A stretch of DNA of 13,644 nt from Burkholderiaceae bacterium (lineage in GTDB: Bacteria; Pseudomonadota; Gammaproteobacteria; Burkholderiales; Burkholderiaceae). Positions 6,331 through 13,644 of the stretch are shown one piece after another. The number at the start of each line of letters is the position of its first letter. Positions within the stretch are counted from its first letter, which is position 1. The position numbers and the translations under genes were made by a program. The notes under the pieces are model-generated. The model ran no database searches and was not told where the DNA came from. It saw only the letters and a program-made list of their open reading frames with translations. Where the stretch lies: the NCBI GenBank assembly GCA_947372155.1, contig CANBSM010000023.1, positions 1 to 13,644 on the forward strand, in the 5' to 3' direction.

Positions 6331-8675
6331 ATTCTCTGACACATTCTTTCCGTACGTTTACCCGCTACATTACCCAAGGCTTGGTACTTTTAGCGCTTGG
6401 GTTGAGTTTGAATGCATTTGCAGCCGACTCATTTGTAGTGAAAGATATTCGTGTTGAGGGCTTGCAGCGTGTAGAGCCTGGAACGGTATTTAGCTATTTG
6501 CCCGTTCAAGTGGGCGACACCTTTACCGAAGAAAAGGGTGCCGAAGCAATTAAGGCTCTCTACAGCACTGGCTTTTTTAGAGATGTCCAGATTCAAGCGC
6601 AAGGCAATGTTCTGATCGTGATTGTTGAAGAGCGACCAACCGTTTCTCGTATTGAATTTACCGGGATGAAAGAGTTTGATCCCGAAGTCGTTCGCAAGTC
6701 CTTAAAAACAGTTGGTGTGGCTGAAGCCCGTTTTTACGACAAAGCATTGATCGATAAGGCTGAGCAAGAATTAAAGCGCCAATATGTTGGCAAAGGTATG
6801 TATGCCGCAGAAGTGGTTGCTACCGTTACTCCGGTTGAGCGAAATCAGGTTGCTGTTTACTTCAATATCGATGAAGGACCTGTCGCCAAAATTCAAGAGA
6901 TTAATTTCATTGGCACCGAAGCTTTCAGTGAAAGTACTTTATTAAGCGAGATGCAGTTAAAGACTGGTGGTTGGTTGTCTTGGTATAGCAAAGACAACTT
7001 GTACTCCAAGCAAAAATTAACCGCAGATTTAGAGACTATTCGCTCGTACTATCTCAACCGCGGTTATCTTGAGTTTGTTATTGAATCTACTCAGGTTTCC
7101 ATCACTCCGGATAAAAAAGGCATCTACCTGACGATTAGTATTCGTGAGGGTAAGAAGTTCACTGTTAAGGATGTGCGTCTTGCTGGTGAAACTCTTGGCA
7201 AAGAAGCTGAGTTAATGAAGCTGGTTGTTTTAAAGGCTGGAGACACCTTCTCATCTGCTCGATTAACAGAGAGCACCAAAGCTATTGCTGAAGTCTTGGG
7301 TTCTTATGGTTATGCGTTTGCAACTATTAACCCGCAGCCAGATATCCGCCGCGATGTAGCTGAGGTGGATCTGACTTTAGTAGTTGATCCTGGTCGCCGC
7401 ATCTATGTTCGTCAGGTCGCTATTTCTGGAAATGCTAAAACTCGCGACATGGTGATTCGTCGTGAAATGCGCCAGTTTGAAAGTTCCTGGTTTGATAGCG
7501 ACAAGATTGAATTATCTAAAAAGCGTTTAGGTCGCTTGGGCTACTTTACTGAGACTGATATCACCACCGAAGATGTTCCTGGCTCTCCAGATCAGGTAGA
7601 TGTCAACGTGAAGGTGACCGAAAAGCCAACGGGCGCAATTACCGTAGGTGCCGGCTTCTCCTCAACTGAAAAATTGATTTTGTCTGCCGGTATTAACCAA
7701 GATAACGCTTTTGGTACAGGTACTGCAATTGGTTTGAATGCGTCTCTGGGTAAGATTACTCAGAATCTAACGCTCTCCAATTACGACCCTTATTTCACTG
7801 AGGATGGCATCAGTCGCTATACCGATTTGTACTACCGTTCATCCAAGCCTTTGTACTACGCTGGCGATCCGGATTACCAGATTAAGTCCGTCGGATCGAA
7901 TATTAAATTTGGTGTGCCGTATACAGAAGTGGACAGAGTATTTTTTGGAACCGGTCTAGAGGCCTTTCAAATTAAAACCTCTGTAAATACTCCAATACCG
8001 TATTTAAATTATGCGATGAGTTATGGAGTGGCTGCACCAGGTTACCCTGGTACGGTAACAACTTATAACGTTCCTGTAACCGTTGGTTGGGCGCGTGATG
8101 GTCGCGATAGCTCATTAATTCCTTCAACAGGATCTTTGGAGCAGCTCTCTGGCGAAGTCGGAACTCCGGTTGGAGACCTCACTTTTTACCGTATTTATGG
8201 CCAGTATCAGAAATACCACTCCTTTTCTAAAGGCAATATTTTGTCCTTTAATGGTGAGGTTGGTTATGGTCAGGCATACGGTAGCAATCCATTCCCAATT
8301 ACTAAAAACTACTATGTTGGTGGTATTGGCTCTGTGCGCGGCTACTCTCCTGGCTCTTTGGGTCCGCAGTACTACAACACCTATATTGGCGCTTATCAGC
8401 CAACAGGTGGACAGTCTAAGATTGTTAGTAACGTGGAATACACCTTCCCTGTGCCTGGCTCTGGGGTGGATAAAACCCTTCGCTTATTCACCTTCGTGGA
8501 CGGCGGTAATGCATTTGGAACAAACATCAATTTAGTTCTAAGATACTCCTATGGATTGGGTTTATCATGGATATCACCGCTCGGGCCTTTGAAATTCAGC
8601 TACGGTATTCCGTATAAGTCACAACCAACGGACAATATCCAGCGTTTGCAGTTCCAAGTGGGTACGGCGTTTTAA
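6327..8675 (+). CDS. bamA: Outer membrane protein assembly factor BamA
   Basis: BamA is the Omp85-family core of the BAM complex that folds beta-barrel proteins into the outer membrane. The 782-residue precursor begins with a signal peptide (residues 1 to about 32, ending NAFA before ADSF). Five POTRA domains follow to about residue 430; the first has DIRVEGLQRVEPGTV and the third the YYLNRGYLEF stretch. The remainder is the C-terminal barrel, with the hallmark loop-6 motif SVRGY at 669-673 (Arg671) and a terminal Phe in the beta-signal. E. coli BamA is slightly longer (810). The start is TTG at 6327: an in-frame TAA at 6300-6302 excludes anything further upstream and later starts would remove the basic n-region. 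TTGA overlaps the rseP stop, and no Shine-Dalgarno site is visible, suggesting coupling to rseP. The adjacent skp encodes a chaperone for its clients. Confidence 0.97.
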   Translation: MNSLTHSFRTFTRYITQGLVLLALGLSLNAFAADSFVVKDIRVEGLQRVEPGTVFSYLPVQVGDTFTEEKGAEAIKALYSTGFFRDVQIQAQGNVLIVIVEERPTVSRIEFTGMKEFDPEVVRKSLKTVGVAEARFYDKALIDKAEQELKRQYVGKGMYAAEVVATVTPVERNQVAVYFNIDEGPVAKIQEINFIGTEAFSESTLLSEMQLKTGGWLSWYSKDNLYSKQKLTADLETIRSYYLNRGYLEFVIESTQVSITPDKKGIYLTISIREGKKFTVKDVRLAGETLGKEAELMKLVVLKAGDTFSSARLTESTKAIAEVLGSYGYAFATINPQPDIRRDVAEVDLTLVVDPGRRIYVRQVAISGNAKTRDMVIRREMRQFESSWFDSDKIELSKKRLGRLGYFTETDITTEDVPGSPDQVDVNVKVTEKPTGAITVGAGFSSTEKLILSAGINQDNAFGTGTAIGLNASLGKITQNLTLSNYDPYFTEDGISRYTDLYYRSSKPLYYAGDPDYQIKSVGSNIKFGVPYTEVDRVFFGTGLEAFQIKTSVNTPIPYLNYAMSYGVAAPGYPGTVTTYNVPVTVGWARDGRDSSLIPSTGSLEQLSGEVGTPVGDLTFYRIYGQYQKYHSFSKGNILSFNGEVGYGQAYGSNPFPITKNYYVGGIGSVRGYSPGSLGPQYYNTYIGAYQPTGGQSKIVSNVEYTFPVPGSGVDKTLRLFTFVDGGNAFGTNINLVLRYSYGLGLSWISPLGPLKFSYGIPYKSQPTDNIQRLQFQVGTAF

Positions 8676-8681
8676 TTGTTT

Positions 8682-8687
8682 AAGGAA
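8682..8687 (+). promoter_or_regulatory. Shine-Dalgarno site deciding the skp start
   Basis: AAGGAA ends six bases before the ATG at 8694. The frame is open to an earlier TTG at 8676, directly after the bamA stop, but that codon has no ribosome binding site and would put six extra residues in front of a normal signal peptide. The site therefore fixes the ATG. Confidence 0.7.
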
Positions 8688-8693
8688 AGTTTT

Positions 8694-9221
8694 ATGAAGC
8701 TTTATCAATCTTCTAAATGGATTCAAATTGGCTTAGTCGCTGCGGTGGCTGCAATTACTGCAACGCCAGCATTGGCGCAAGACGCAGGAACGCGCGTTGC
8801 TGTTGTGAACTCAGAGAAGGTATTTAACGAGTCCAACTTAGCCAAAGCCATGCAAACTCGCTTGCAAAATGAATTCACAAAACGCCAAAATGATTTGCGC
8901 GATAGTGCACAAAAAATTAAATCGGCAGCTGAAAAGCTTGACCGTGATGCTGCAGTGATGAATGAGGCTGATCGCGTGCGTCGTCAACGTGAATTGGCTG
9001 ATCAAGACCGTGAGCTGCAACGCAAGCAACGTGAATTTACTGAAGATCTCAATCAACGTACATTTGAAGAGCGTGCCAAGATTGCAGAAAAAGCAAATGC
9101 AGTGTTAAAGCAAATTGCAGAGCAAAGAAAAATTGACATCATTGTTCAAGAAGCAGCTTATGTAAGCCCTAAGGCTGACGTAACCGATGATGTTATCAAG
9201 GCTTTAAATAGCCAGAAGTAA
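8694..9221 (+). CDS. skp: Periplasmic chaperone Skp/OmpH
   Basis: Skp is a trimeric periplasmic holdase that keeps unfolded outer-membrane proteins soluble on the way to BamA. The 175-residue precursor has a clear signal peptide: basic start MKLYQSSK, hydrophobic core, and ATPALA with cleavage expected after Ala28 before QDAG. The mature part begins with the beta-strand segment [11 protein letters not shown], then a long charged coiled-coil region (about 50-130, rich in Lys, Arg, Glu and Gln) that forms the tentacles, and returns to a beta segment [13 protein letters not shown] near the end. This order is the OmpH family pattern. It lies 18 bp after bamA and 5 bp before lpxD, the standard arrangement in proteobacteria. 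Confidence 0.94.
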   Translation: MKLYQSSKWIQIGLVAAVAAITATPALAQDAGTRVAVVNSEKVFNESNLAKAMQTRLQNEFTKRQNDLRDSAQKIKSAAEKLDRDAAVMNEADRVRRQRELADQDRELQRKQREFTEDLNQRTFEERAKIAEKANAVLKQIAEQRKIDIIVQEAAYVSPKADVTDDVIKALNSQK

Positions 9222-9226
9222 GCTTT

Positions 9227-10294
9227 ATGCCGACCGCCATTGAGCTGGCCGAACAGTTTCAAGCAAGCTTGGTGGGGGAGGCTTCCCACAGTTTTACAGG
9301 CCTCGCTCCACTGGAGCGAGCGCAACCTGATCAAATATCCTTTCTTTCCAATCCTCTTTATAGACAGCAGGCTAGCGATAGCGCAGCTGGCGCACTGATT
9401 GTTAGCAAATCTGATCTAGAGTTTTTGCAGGCCAACCCCAGCATCAGTTCTGCCAAGCGAGCATATTTTGTTTCCAATAATCCATATGCCACATTTGCCA
9501 GAATGGCTCAGCATTTTGCAAAAGCAAGCAGTCCAATCTATACCCCCGGCATTCATCCTAGTGCAGTCATTGATTCCACTGCAATTGTGCCAAGCTCATG
9601 CCACATTGGACCGTTCGTACAAATTGGCGCGGGAGTAAGGTTAGGTGAGCGTGTTTCGATTTTGGGTAATTCAAGTATTGCTAAAGACAGCCTCATTGCA
9701 AGCGATACGCTGATTTACCCTTCCGTTTCTATCTACTACAACACGCAAATTGGTGAGCGCTGCATTATTCATAGCGGCGCAGTGATTGGTGCGGATGGCT
9801 TTGGTTTTGCTCCTGATTTTTCTGCTACCGGTGGAGAGTGGGTCAAGATTCCTCAGACTGGTCGAGTAGTCATCGGAAATGATGTCGAGATTGGCGCCTC
9901 AACTACCATTGATCGTGGTGCCATGAGTGATACGGTCATAGGCGCAGGAACGAAAATTGATAACCAGGTACAAATTGCGCATAACGTAGTGATAGGTAAT
10001 TGCTGTGTTGTCGCTGGATGTGCCGCAATATCTGGAAGTACAAAAATCGGTAACTTCTGCATCATAGGTGGCGCTGCAAACTTTGCAGGCCATCTCACGA
10101 TTGCCGATAGGACAACAGTTTCCGGTAATACCTCTATTATTCGCTCCATTACAGAGCCGGGCCAGCACTTTACAGGCGTTTACCCATCGATGCTTCATAG
10201 CGCTTGGGAGAAAAATGCTGCCATTTTGCGTGGCCTAGATAAAATACGTCAGCGCTTGCGCTTACTGGATAAAAACAAAACCACAGAGTCTTAA
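9227..10294 (+). CDS. lpxD: UDP-3-O-(3-hydroxyacyl)glucosamine N-acyltransferase
   Basis: LpxD transfers a 3-hydroxyacyl chain from ACP to the 2-amino group of UDP-3-O-acylglucosamine, the third step of lipid A synthesis, in the cytosol. The 355-residue protein has the N-terminal uridine-binding domain (about 1-110, with [12 protein letters not shown]), then a left-handed beta-helix of hexapeptide repeats from about residue 115, and a C-terminal helical tail. The hallmark [11 protein letters not shown] lies mid-helix. The catalytic His of NQVQIAHNV is residue 252, equivalent to His239 of E. coli. The tail is about a dozen residues longer overall than in E. coli and ends in a charged stretch. 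The start follows skp by 5 bp with only a weak AGAAG purine site. The stop codon lies in the loop of a hairpin before fabZ. Confidence 0.96.
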   Translation: MPTAIELAEQFQASLVGEASHSFTGLAPLERAQPDQISFLSNPLYRQQASDSAAGALIVSKSDLEFLQANPSISSAKRAYFVSNNPYATFARMAQHFAKASSPIYTPGIHPSAVIDSTAIVPSSCHIGPFVQIGAGVRLGERVSILGNSSIAKDSLIASDTLIYPSVSIYYNTQIGERCIIHSGAVIGADGFGFAPDFSATGGEWVKIPQTGRVVIGNDVEIGASTTIDRGAMSDTVIGAGTKIDNQVQIAHNVVIGNCCVVAGCAAISGSTKIGNFCIIGGAANFAGHLTIADRTTVSGNTSIIRSITEPGQHFTGVYPSMLHSAWEKNAAILRGLDKIRQRLRLLDKNKTTES

Positions 10295-10302
10295 GATTCT
10301 GT
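10283..10302 (+). other. Hairpin enclosing the lpxD stop codon
   Basis: ACAGAGTC (10283-10290) pairs with GATTCTGT (10295-10302), eight pairs with one G-U, around a TTAA loop (10291-10294) that contains the lpxD stop. The following bases are AATAAACC, not a T-tract, so it is not an obvious intrinsic terminator. It occupies the first part of the 44-bp lpxD-fabZ gap, the largest gap downstream of pyrH. Confidence 0.4.
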
Positions 10303-10338
10303 AATAAACCATTCATTTTACTTTTCAGCAGGTTATTT

Positions 10339-10788
10339 ATGAGCACACCAATCGCAATCGATATCAATAAGATTCTTCAATTGCTACCGCATCGCTACCC
10401 ATTTCTATTGGTTGACCGCGTACTAGAAATTACTCCGCGCGAGAGTATTACGGCATTGAAAAACGTCACCATGAACGAGCCATTTTTTCAGGGGCATTTT
10501 CCAGATTTTCCAGTAATGCCTGGTGTATTGATTATTGAGGCTTTGGCTCAAACAGCTGCACTGCTGACCTTTTCTGAAGAGCGTGCCGAGGATGCGATTT
10601 ACTACTTTGCCGGTATTGATGGCGCCCGCTTTAAGAAACCAGTGCTACCTGGAGATCAGTTGATCATGACGGCAAAGTTAGAGCGTGAGCGTGCGGGCAT
10701 TTATAAGTTTACTGTTAAGGCAACCGTAGATGGTGAGATTGCTGCAGAGGCTAATATCACTTGTGCGGTTCGTACGAAAGGCGCGTAA
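10339..10788 (+). CDS. fabZ: 3-hydroxyacyl-[ACP] dehydratase FabZ
   Basis: FabZ removes water from 3-hydroxyacyl-ACP to give trans-2-enoyl-ACP in type II fatty acid elongation, in the cytosol. The 149-residue hot-dog-fold protein carries [14 protein letters not shown] (15-28) and the catalytic block [20 protein letters not shown], with His53 and Glu67 as the expected catalytic pair. Length is normal for the family. The ATG follows an AGCAGG purine sequence six bases upstream. It sits between lpxD and lpxA, whose products use the same 3-hydroxyacyl-ACP substrates; balance between FabZ and LpxA sets the flow to phospholipid versus lipid A. The stop shares one base with the lpxA start. Confidence 0.97.
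   Translation: MSTPIAIDINKILQLLPHRYPFLLVDRVLEITPRESITALKNVTMNEPFFQGHFPDFPVMPGVLIIEALAQTAALLTFSEERAEDAIYYFAGIDGARFKKPVLPGDQLIMTAKLERERAGIYKFTVKATVDGEIAAEANITCAVRTKGA
10777..10781 (+). promoter_or_regulatory. Shine-Dalgarno site supporting the lpxA ATG
   Basis: AAAGG ends six bases before the ATG at 10788. A longer reading from TTG at 10761 is open, but it would add nine residues with no family counterpart and lacks a site, so the ATG overlapping the fabZ stop is chosen. Confidence 0.55.
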
Positions 10789-11585
10789 TGACTCGGATTC
10801 ATGCATCTGCTGTAGTGGACAGTAAGGCTGAACTTGCTGGAGATGTTGAGGTGGGTCCATATTCTGTGATTGGCCCTAACGTCAAGATTGGCGCTGGCAC
10901 TAAAGTGGGCTCTCATACGGTGATTGAGGGTTACACCACAATCGGCAAAGAAAATACCTTTGCCCACTTTGCTGCAATCGGTGGCCCACCACAGGATATG
11001 AAATACCGCGGTGAGCCAACCCAACTCATTATGGGTGATCGCAATACTGTTCGTGAATTTACAACAATTCATACTGGCACAGCCCAGGATGAAGGTATTA
11101 CCCGCATCGGTAATGACAACTGGATCATGGCTTATGTTCATATTGCTCACGACTGCCAGGTGGGTAATCACACGATTTTTTCAAGTAATGCACAAATAGC
11201 TGGGCATGTTCAAGTAAATGACTGGGCAATTATGGGTGGTATGTCCGGCGTACATCAATTTGTTCGTATTGGGCAGCACGCGATGTTGGGTGGTGCTTCT
11301 GCGCTAGTGCAAGATATCCCGCCATTCGTGATTGCTGCTGGTGATAAAGCTTCCCCGCATGGTATTAATGTGGAGGGTTTAAAGCGCCGAGGTTTCTCAA
11401 GCGAAACAATCTCTGCTTTGCGTCAGGCATATAAGATTCTTTATAAAGATGGTCTCAGTTTTGAAGAGGCTAAAGTAGAAATTCAGAAGATGGTTGTAGC
11501 ATCATCTGCTGATGCAGCTACTGCTGAAAAGTTAGCTCAGTTCCATGATTTCATTGCCGCCTCTACGCGCGGCATTATTCGGTAA
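10788..11585 (+). CDS. lpxA: UDP-N-acetylglucosamine O-acyltransferase
   Basis: LpxA puts a 3-hydroxyacyl chain on the 3-OH of UDP-GlcNAc, the first and reversible step of lipid A synthesis. From the ATG at 10788 the protein is 265 residues, against 262 in E. coli. The N-terminal two thirds is a left-handed beta-helix of hexapeptide repeats ([15 protein letters not shown] onward), followed by a helical C-terminal domain beginning near GLKRRGFS. The catalytic His is residue 121 in [10 protein letters not shown], aligned with His125 of E. coli. Gly169 in MLGGAS aligns with Gly173 of E. coli, the residue that sets acyl-chain length, so a long (about C14) 3-hydroxyacyl donor is likely. The protein ends STRGIIR, nearly the same as E. 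coli. TAATG overlaps the fabZ stop by one base. Confidence 0.97.
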   Translation: MTRIHASAVVDSKAELAGDVEVGPYSVIGPNVKIGAGTKVGSHTVIEGYTTIGKENTFAHFAAIGGPPQDMKYRGEPTQLIMGDRNTVREFTTIHTGTAQDEGITRIGNDNWIMAYVHIAHDCQVGNHTIFSSNAQIAGHVQVNDWAIMGGMSGVHQFVRIGQHAMLGGASALVQDIPPFVIAAGDKASPHGINVEGLKRRGFSSETISALRQAYKILYKDGLSFEEAKVEIQKMVVASSADAATAEKLAQFHDFIAASTRGIIR

Positions 11586-11595
11586 CGGACTTACC

Positions 11596-12801
11596 TTGCC
11601 AAAGTTAGCTTGTGTAGCTGGCGAACCTTCTGGCGATCTATTAGCAGCGCCAGTTCTTAGTGCGCTCAATCAAATACCGGATATGGCTAACTTGGAGGTC
11701 TACGGCATAGGTGGCCCACGCATGCAAGCCGAAGGCATGCGCTCTGATTGGCCGATGGAAACTTTGAGTGTGCGTGGTTATGTTGAGGCTATCAAGCAGC
11801 TTCCAGCCATTCTCAAACTTCGTAAAGAACTGATTCGCAATCTTCTTCATGAAGGTCGGCCCGATGTTTACTTGGGCATTGATGCGCCTGACTTTAATTT
11901 GGGTGTTGAGCTGGAGCTGCGCAAAGCAGGCATTCCAACATTGCATTTAGTTTCACCTTCTATTTGGGCCTGGCGAGCAGGACGCATCAAGAAGATCTCT
12001 CAAGCAGTAGAGCGCATGCTTTGCATCTTCCCCTTCGAAACGCAGATTTATGACAAAGCTGGTGTGGCATCCACTTATGTGGGGCATCCCTTAGCCAGCG
12101 AGATTCCACTTGAGCCTAACACTTTGCAAGCGCGAGAAAAGATCAGTAAGTATTTAAATTTACAAGCAGCATCACTTGATGGTCTCGTTGTTGCGGTTCT
12201 CCCTGGTAGTCGTGGTTCAGAGATTGAGCTCATAGCTCCCGTCTTTTTTGAAACGATGCAGTTATTGGCAGAGAGATTAAAAGGTCAGAAGCTCCATTTC
12301 TTAATTCCGGTGGCAACCCCACTATTGCGCGAGCCTCTTGAGCAGCTGTTACTCAAGACAAAAAATAGTCATCCAGATATTCAGATTCATTTGTTAGATG
12401 GTATGGCTGATGAGGTGCTTGAAGCATCCGATGTAGTCTTAATTGCAAGCGGTACAGCCACTCTGCAGGCAGCTTTATGGAAAAAGCCCATGGTGATTTC
12501 TTATAAGGTGCCTTGGTTAACTGCACAGATTATGAAGCGTCAGGGTTACATGCCTTATGTAGGTTTACCAAATATCTTGTGCGGCGAGTTTGTTGTACCC
12601 GAGCTCCTGCAAGATGATGCCACTCCAGAAAAATTAGCTAGTGCCGTCCAAGCCTGGTTAGATCATCCAACTAAAGTTGTTAAGCTCAAAGAACGCTTCG
12701 CACAGATGCATGAAACTTTGCGCCGTCCTACAGGTTTGTTGGTTGCGCAAGCGATAGCCCAGACGATCGCCAATAATCGCAATAAGCTTGCAAACACATG
12801 A
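11596..12801 (+). CDS. lpxB: Lipid-A-disaccharide synthase
   Basis: LpxB (glycosyltransferase family 19) joins UDP-2,3-diacylglucosamine and lipid X into the lipid A disaccharide at the inner membrane surface. Motifs in order, counted from TTG at 11596: VAGEPSGD (7-14), GIDAPDFN with Asp96, PSIWAWR, a VGHPLA motif, LPGSRGSE (202-209), [18 protein letters not shown] and LPNILCGE near the C-terminus. From TTG the length is 401 residues and the core motif starts a few residues in, as in relatives; CGGA lies six bases upstream. An ATG at 11545 would give 418 residues and a 41-bp overlap with lpxA, but its extra residues merely lie opposite the conserved lpxA tail and no ribosome site precedes it. 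TTG is preferred, with moderate certainty. The TGA overlaps the rnhB ATG as ATGA. Confidence 0.93.
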   Translation: MPKLACVAGEPSGDLLAAPVLSALNQIPDMANLEVYGIGGPRMQAEGMRSDWPMETLSVRGYVEAIKQLPAILKLRKELIRNLLHEGRPDVYLGIDAPDFNLGVELELRKAGIPTLHLVSPSIWAWRAGRIKKISQAVERMLCIFPFETQIYDKAGVASTYVGHPLASEIPLEPNTLQAREKISKYLNLQAASLDGLVVAVLPGSRGSEIELIAPVFFETMQLLAERLKGQKLHFLIPVATPLLREPLEQLLLKTKNSHPDIQIHLLDGMADEVLEASDVVLIASGTATLQAALWKKPMVISYKVPWLTAQIMKRQGYMPYVGLPNILCGEFVVPELLQDDATPEKLASAVQAWLDHPTKVVKLKERFAQMHETLRRPTGLLVAQAIAQTIANNRNKLANT

Positions 12802-13391
12802 GCCTCATTTGGGTCTGCGGTGTTGATGAAGCAGGGCGTGGACCATTGGTTGGTGCTGTGGTTGCGGGTGCCGTAGTCTTAGATCCTAATAATCCGATTG
12901 AGGGTCTAAAAGATTCTAAGAAGTTAACAGCTGTTCGTCGTGAGCATCTCTACGAACAGATCATGGAAAAGGCAAAGGCCTGGGGTGTTGGCGAAGCTAG
13001 CCCAGCAGAAATTGATGAGATTAATATCTTGCAAGCCACGATGCTGGCAATGCGTAGAGCAATTGAAGATCTCACCACTCGCTTGGGTGCTTGGCCTGAT
13101 AAAGCATTGATTGATGGCAATCGTTGCCCAGTGTTGCCAATTGCTGCAGAAGCAATTGTGAAGGGTGATGCTAAGGAGCCTGCAATTTCAGCGGCATCAA
13201 TAGTCGCTAAAGTGACGCGTGACCGCCAGATGCAAATATTGCATGAGCGCCATCCAGAGTACGGATTTGCACAACATATGGGTTATCCGACTGAAGCCCA
13301 TTTTGCAGCCCTTAAACAATATGGCGCATGCGATCAACATAGAAGAAGTTTTTCGCCAGTGCGAAAAGTTCTAGAATTACAAAATTACTAA
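12798..13391 (+). CDS. rnhB: Ribonuclease HII
   Basis: RNase HII cuts RNA in RNA/DNA hybrids and at single ribonucleotides in DNA, starting ribonucleotide excision repair. The 197-residue protein begins with the catalytic [13 protein letters not shown] segment (Asp10, Glu11), then [14 protein letters not shown] with Asp106, [21 protein letters not shown] with Asp124, and the family ending [14 protein letters not shown]. All four acidic catalytic residues are present. The ATGA overlap with lpxB implies translational coupling. In many proteobacteria rnhB follows lpxB, so the position is conserved although the function is unrelated to the envelope. Confidence 0.97.
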   Translation: MSLIWVCGVDEAGRGPLVGAVVAGAVVLDPNNPIEGLKDSKKLTAVRREHLYEQIMEKAKAWGVGEASPAEIDEINILQATMLAMRRAIEDLTTRLGAWPDKALIDGNRCPVLPIAAEAIVKGDAKEPAISAASIVAKVTRDRQMQILHERHPEYGFAQHMGYPTEAHFAALKQYGACDQHRRSFSPVRKVLELQNY

Positions 13392-13394
13392 GCC

Positions 13395-13644
13395 ATGAAC
13401 TTTGATCTCATCACCTCTAAAGAGAATCCTTTATTTAAAGAGATTCGAAACCTCCAGGCCACTGGCTCTAAAGGGCAGAAGGCTAGACTCACCAGCGGAC
13501 AAGCATTGCTAGAAGGTATTCATCTAGTACAGACTTGGGTGGGTGATCCCGCCTTAAAAACTTTGCTCACTTCGGAGCTCGGCTTAAAGAATGCAGAAAT
13601 CTCCCAAGCTGTTTATGAGCACCTAGAAATTTGTCCTCAGACTA
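13395..13644 (+). CDS. TrmH/SpoU-family RNA methyltransferase, N-terminal part
   Basis: This reading frame starts three bases after the rnhB stop and runs off the right edge; 83 codons are visible. The start MNFDLITSKENPLFKEIRNL, followed by a KGQKARLTSGQALLEGIHLVQ-like segment (about 26-46; the Lys/Arg stretch and the LLEGIHLV core are key), matches the N-terminal substrate-binding domain of SpoU/TrmH methyltransferases, which precedes the knotted SAM-binding domain. These enzymes methylate the 2'-OH of ribose in rRNA or tRNA. The catalytic domain is outside the window, so the exact target and symbol cannot be given. No Shine-Dalgarno site is visible; reinitiation after rnhB is likely. A TrmH-family gene after rnhB is, as I recall, typical of Burkholderiales. 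Confidence 0.82.
   Translation, partial: MNFDLITSKENPLFKEIRNLQATGSKGQKARLTSGQALLEGIHLVQTWVGDPALKTLLTSELGLKNAEISQAVYEHLEICPQT

Noticed and set aside
7947..7971. GGAAC at 7947 and TCAAA at 7967 inside bamA, resembling an envelope-stress sigma-E promoter for skp.
   Set aside because: The full -35 match fails after GGAAC, the spacer is too short once the seven-base -35 is counted, and it lies about 700 bp before skp within barrel-coding sequence.
8160..8190. GGAACT at 8160 inside bamA, another sigma-E-like -35.
   Set aside because: No TCnAA or TCTGA-like -10 is found at the right distance.
8170..8535. A 121-codon open frame on the + strand inside bamA in another frame.
   Set aside because: It lies wholly within the conserved bamA barrel region, shows no family features and is best explained as an overlap of the real gene.
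9133..9163. Perfect -35 hexamer TTGACA at 9133-9138 with AT-rich sequence downstream, inside the end of skp, possibly a promoter for lpxD.
   Set aside because: The candidate -10 hexamers at 17-19 bp spacing (GCTTAT, CTTATG, TTATGT) match TATAAT poorly, and the site lies within a conserved coding sequence, so chance is likelier.
10701..11171. A 156-codon reverse-strand open frame across fabZ and lpxA.
   Set aside because: Both genes on the + strand are unmistakable; the reverse product has no recognisable domain and no ribosome site was seen. It is a by-product of codon use.
11545..11595. ATG at 11545 as the lpxB start, giving 17 extra residues and a 41-bp overlap with lpxA.
   Set aside because: No ribosome site precedes it, and the extra residues lie opposite the conserved lpxA C-terminus and place the LpxB core motif too far from the N-terminus. 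It is not fully excluded.

Overview
The window is a contiguous block of bacterial housekeeping genes, all on the + strand. It is the translation and cell-envelope cluster tsf-pyrH-frr-uppS-cdsA-dxr-rseP-bamA-skp-lpxD-fabZ-lpxA-lpxB-rnhB, followed by the start of a TrmH/SpoU-family RNA methyltransferase gene. Gene order, protein features (an EF-Ts a little longer than that of E. coli, LpxB and RnhB followed directly by a TrmH-family methyltransferase) and an AT-leaning composition by eye point to a betaproteobacterium of the Burkholderiales. A Polynucleobacter-like organism is my best guess; this is inferred from remembered synteny and composition, not from a search.

Layout. Positions 7-891 encode EF-Ts, the distal gene of what is normally an rpsB-tsf unit; rpsB would lie just outside the window. 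Positions 892-1076 form the only sizeable intergenic region. It holds two hairpins, the second a perfect 16-bp intrinsic terminator, then a TATAAT -10 element and a leader with a 9-bp hairpin before pyrH. From pyrH onward the genes are packed with gaps of 44 bp or less, and with start/stop overlaps at cdsA/dxr, dxr/rseP, rseP/bamA, fabZ/lpxA and lpxB/rnhB. They therefore look like one long transcription unit running out of the right edge. No stretch over 300 bases lacks a gene. I saw no tRNA, rRNA, mobile element, CRISPR array, phage remnant or broken gene.

How the genes fit together. PyrH supplies UDP/UTP for RNA and UDP-sugar synthesis, and Frr recycles ribosomes. Dxr commits carbon to the MEP isoprenoid pathway. 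UppS builds the C55 undecaprenyl carrier lipid, and CdsA makes CDP-diacylglycerol for phospholipids. RseP is the site-2 protease of envelope stress signalling, BamA is the core outer-membrane protein insertase, and Skp is a periplasmic chaperone delivering clients to it. LpxA, LpxD and LpxB carry out steps of lipid A synthesis, while FabZ draws on the same 3-hydroxyacyl-ACP pool as LpxA and LpxD. The block therefore couples nucleotide and translation functions to construction of both membranes.

The region is ordinary core genome and I found no convincing undescribed system. Points worth a second look are a run of TTG start codons at overlapping junctions (rseP, bamA, probably lpxB), an RseP with apparently one PDZ domain, small hairpins with the stop codon in the loop at two of the looser junctions, the tsf/pyrH terminator-promoter module, and an acyl-length-determining glycine in LpxA.
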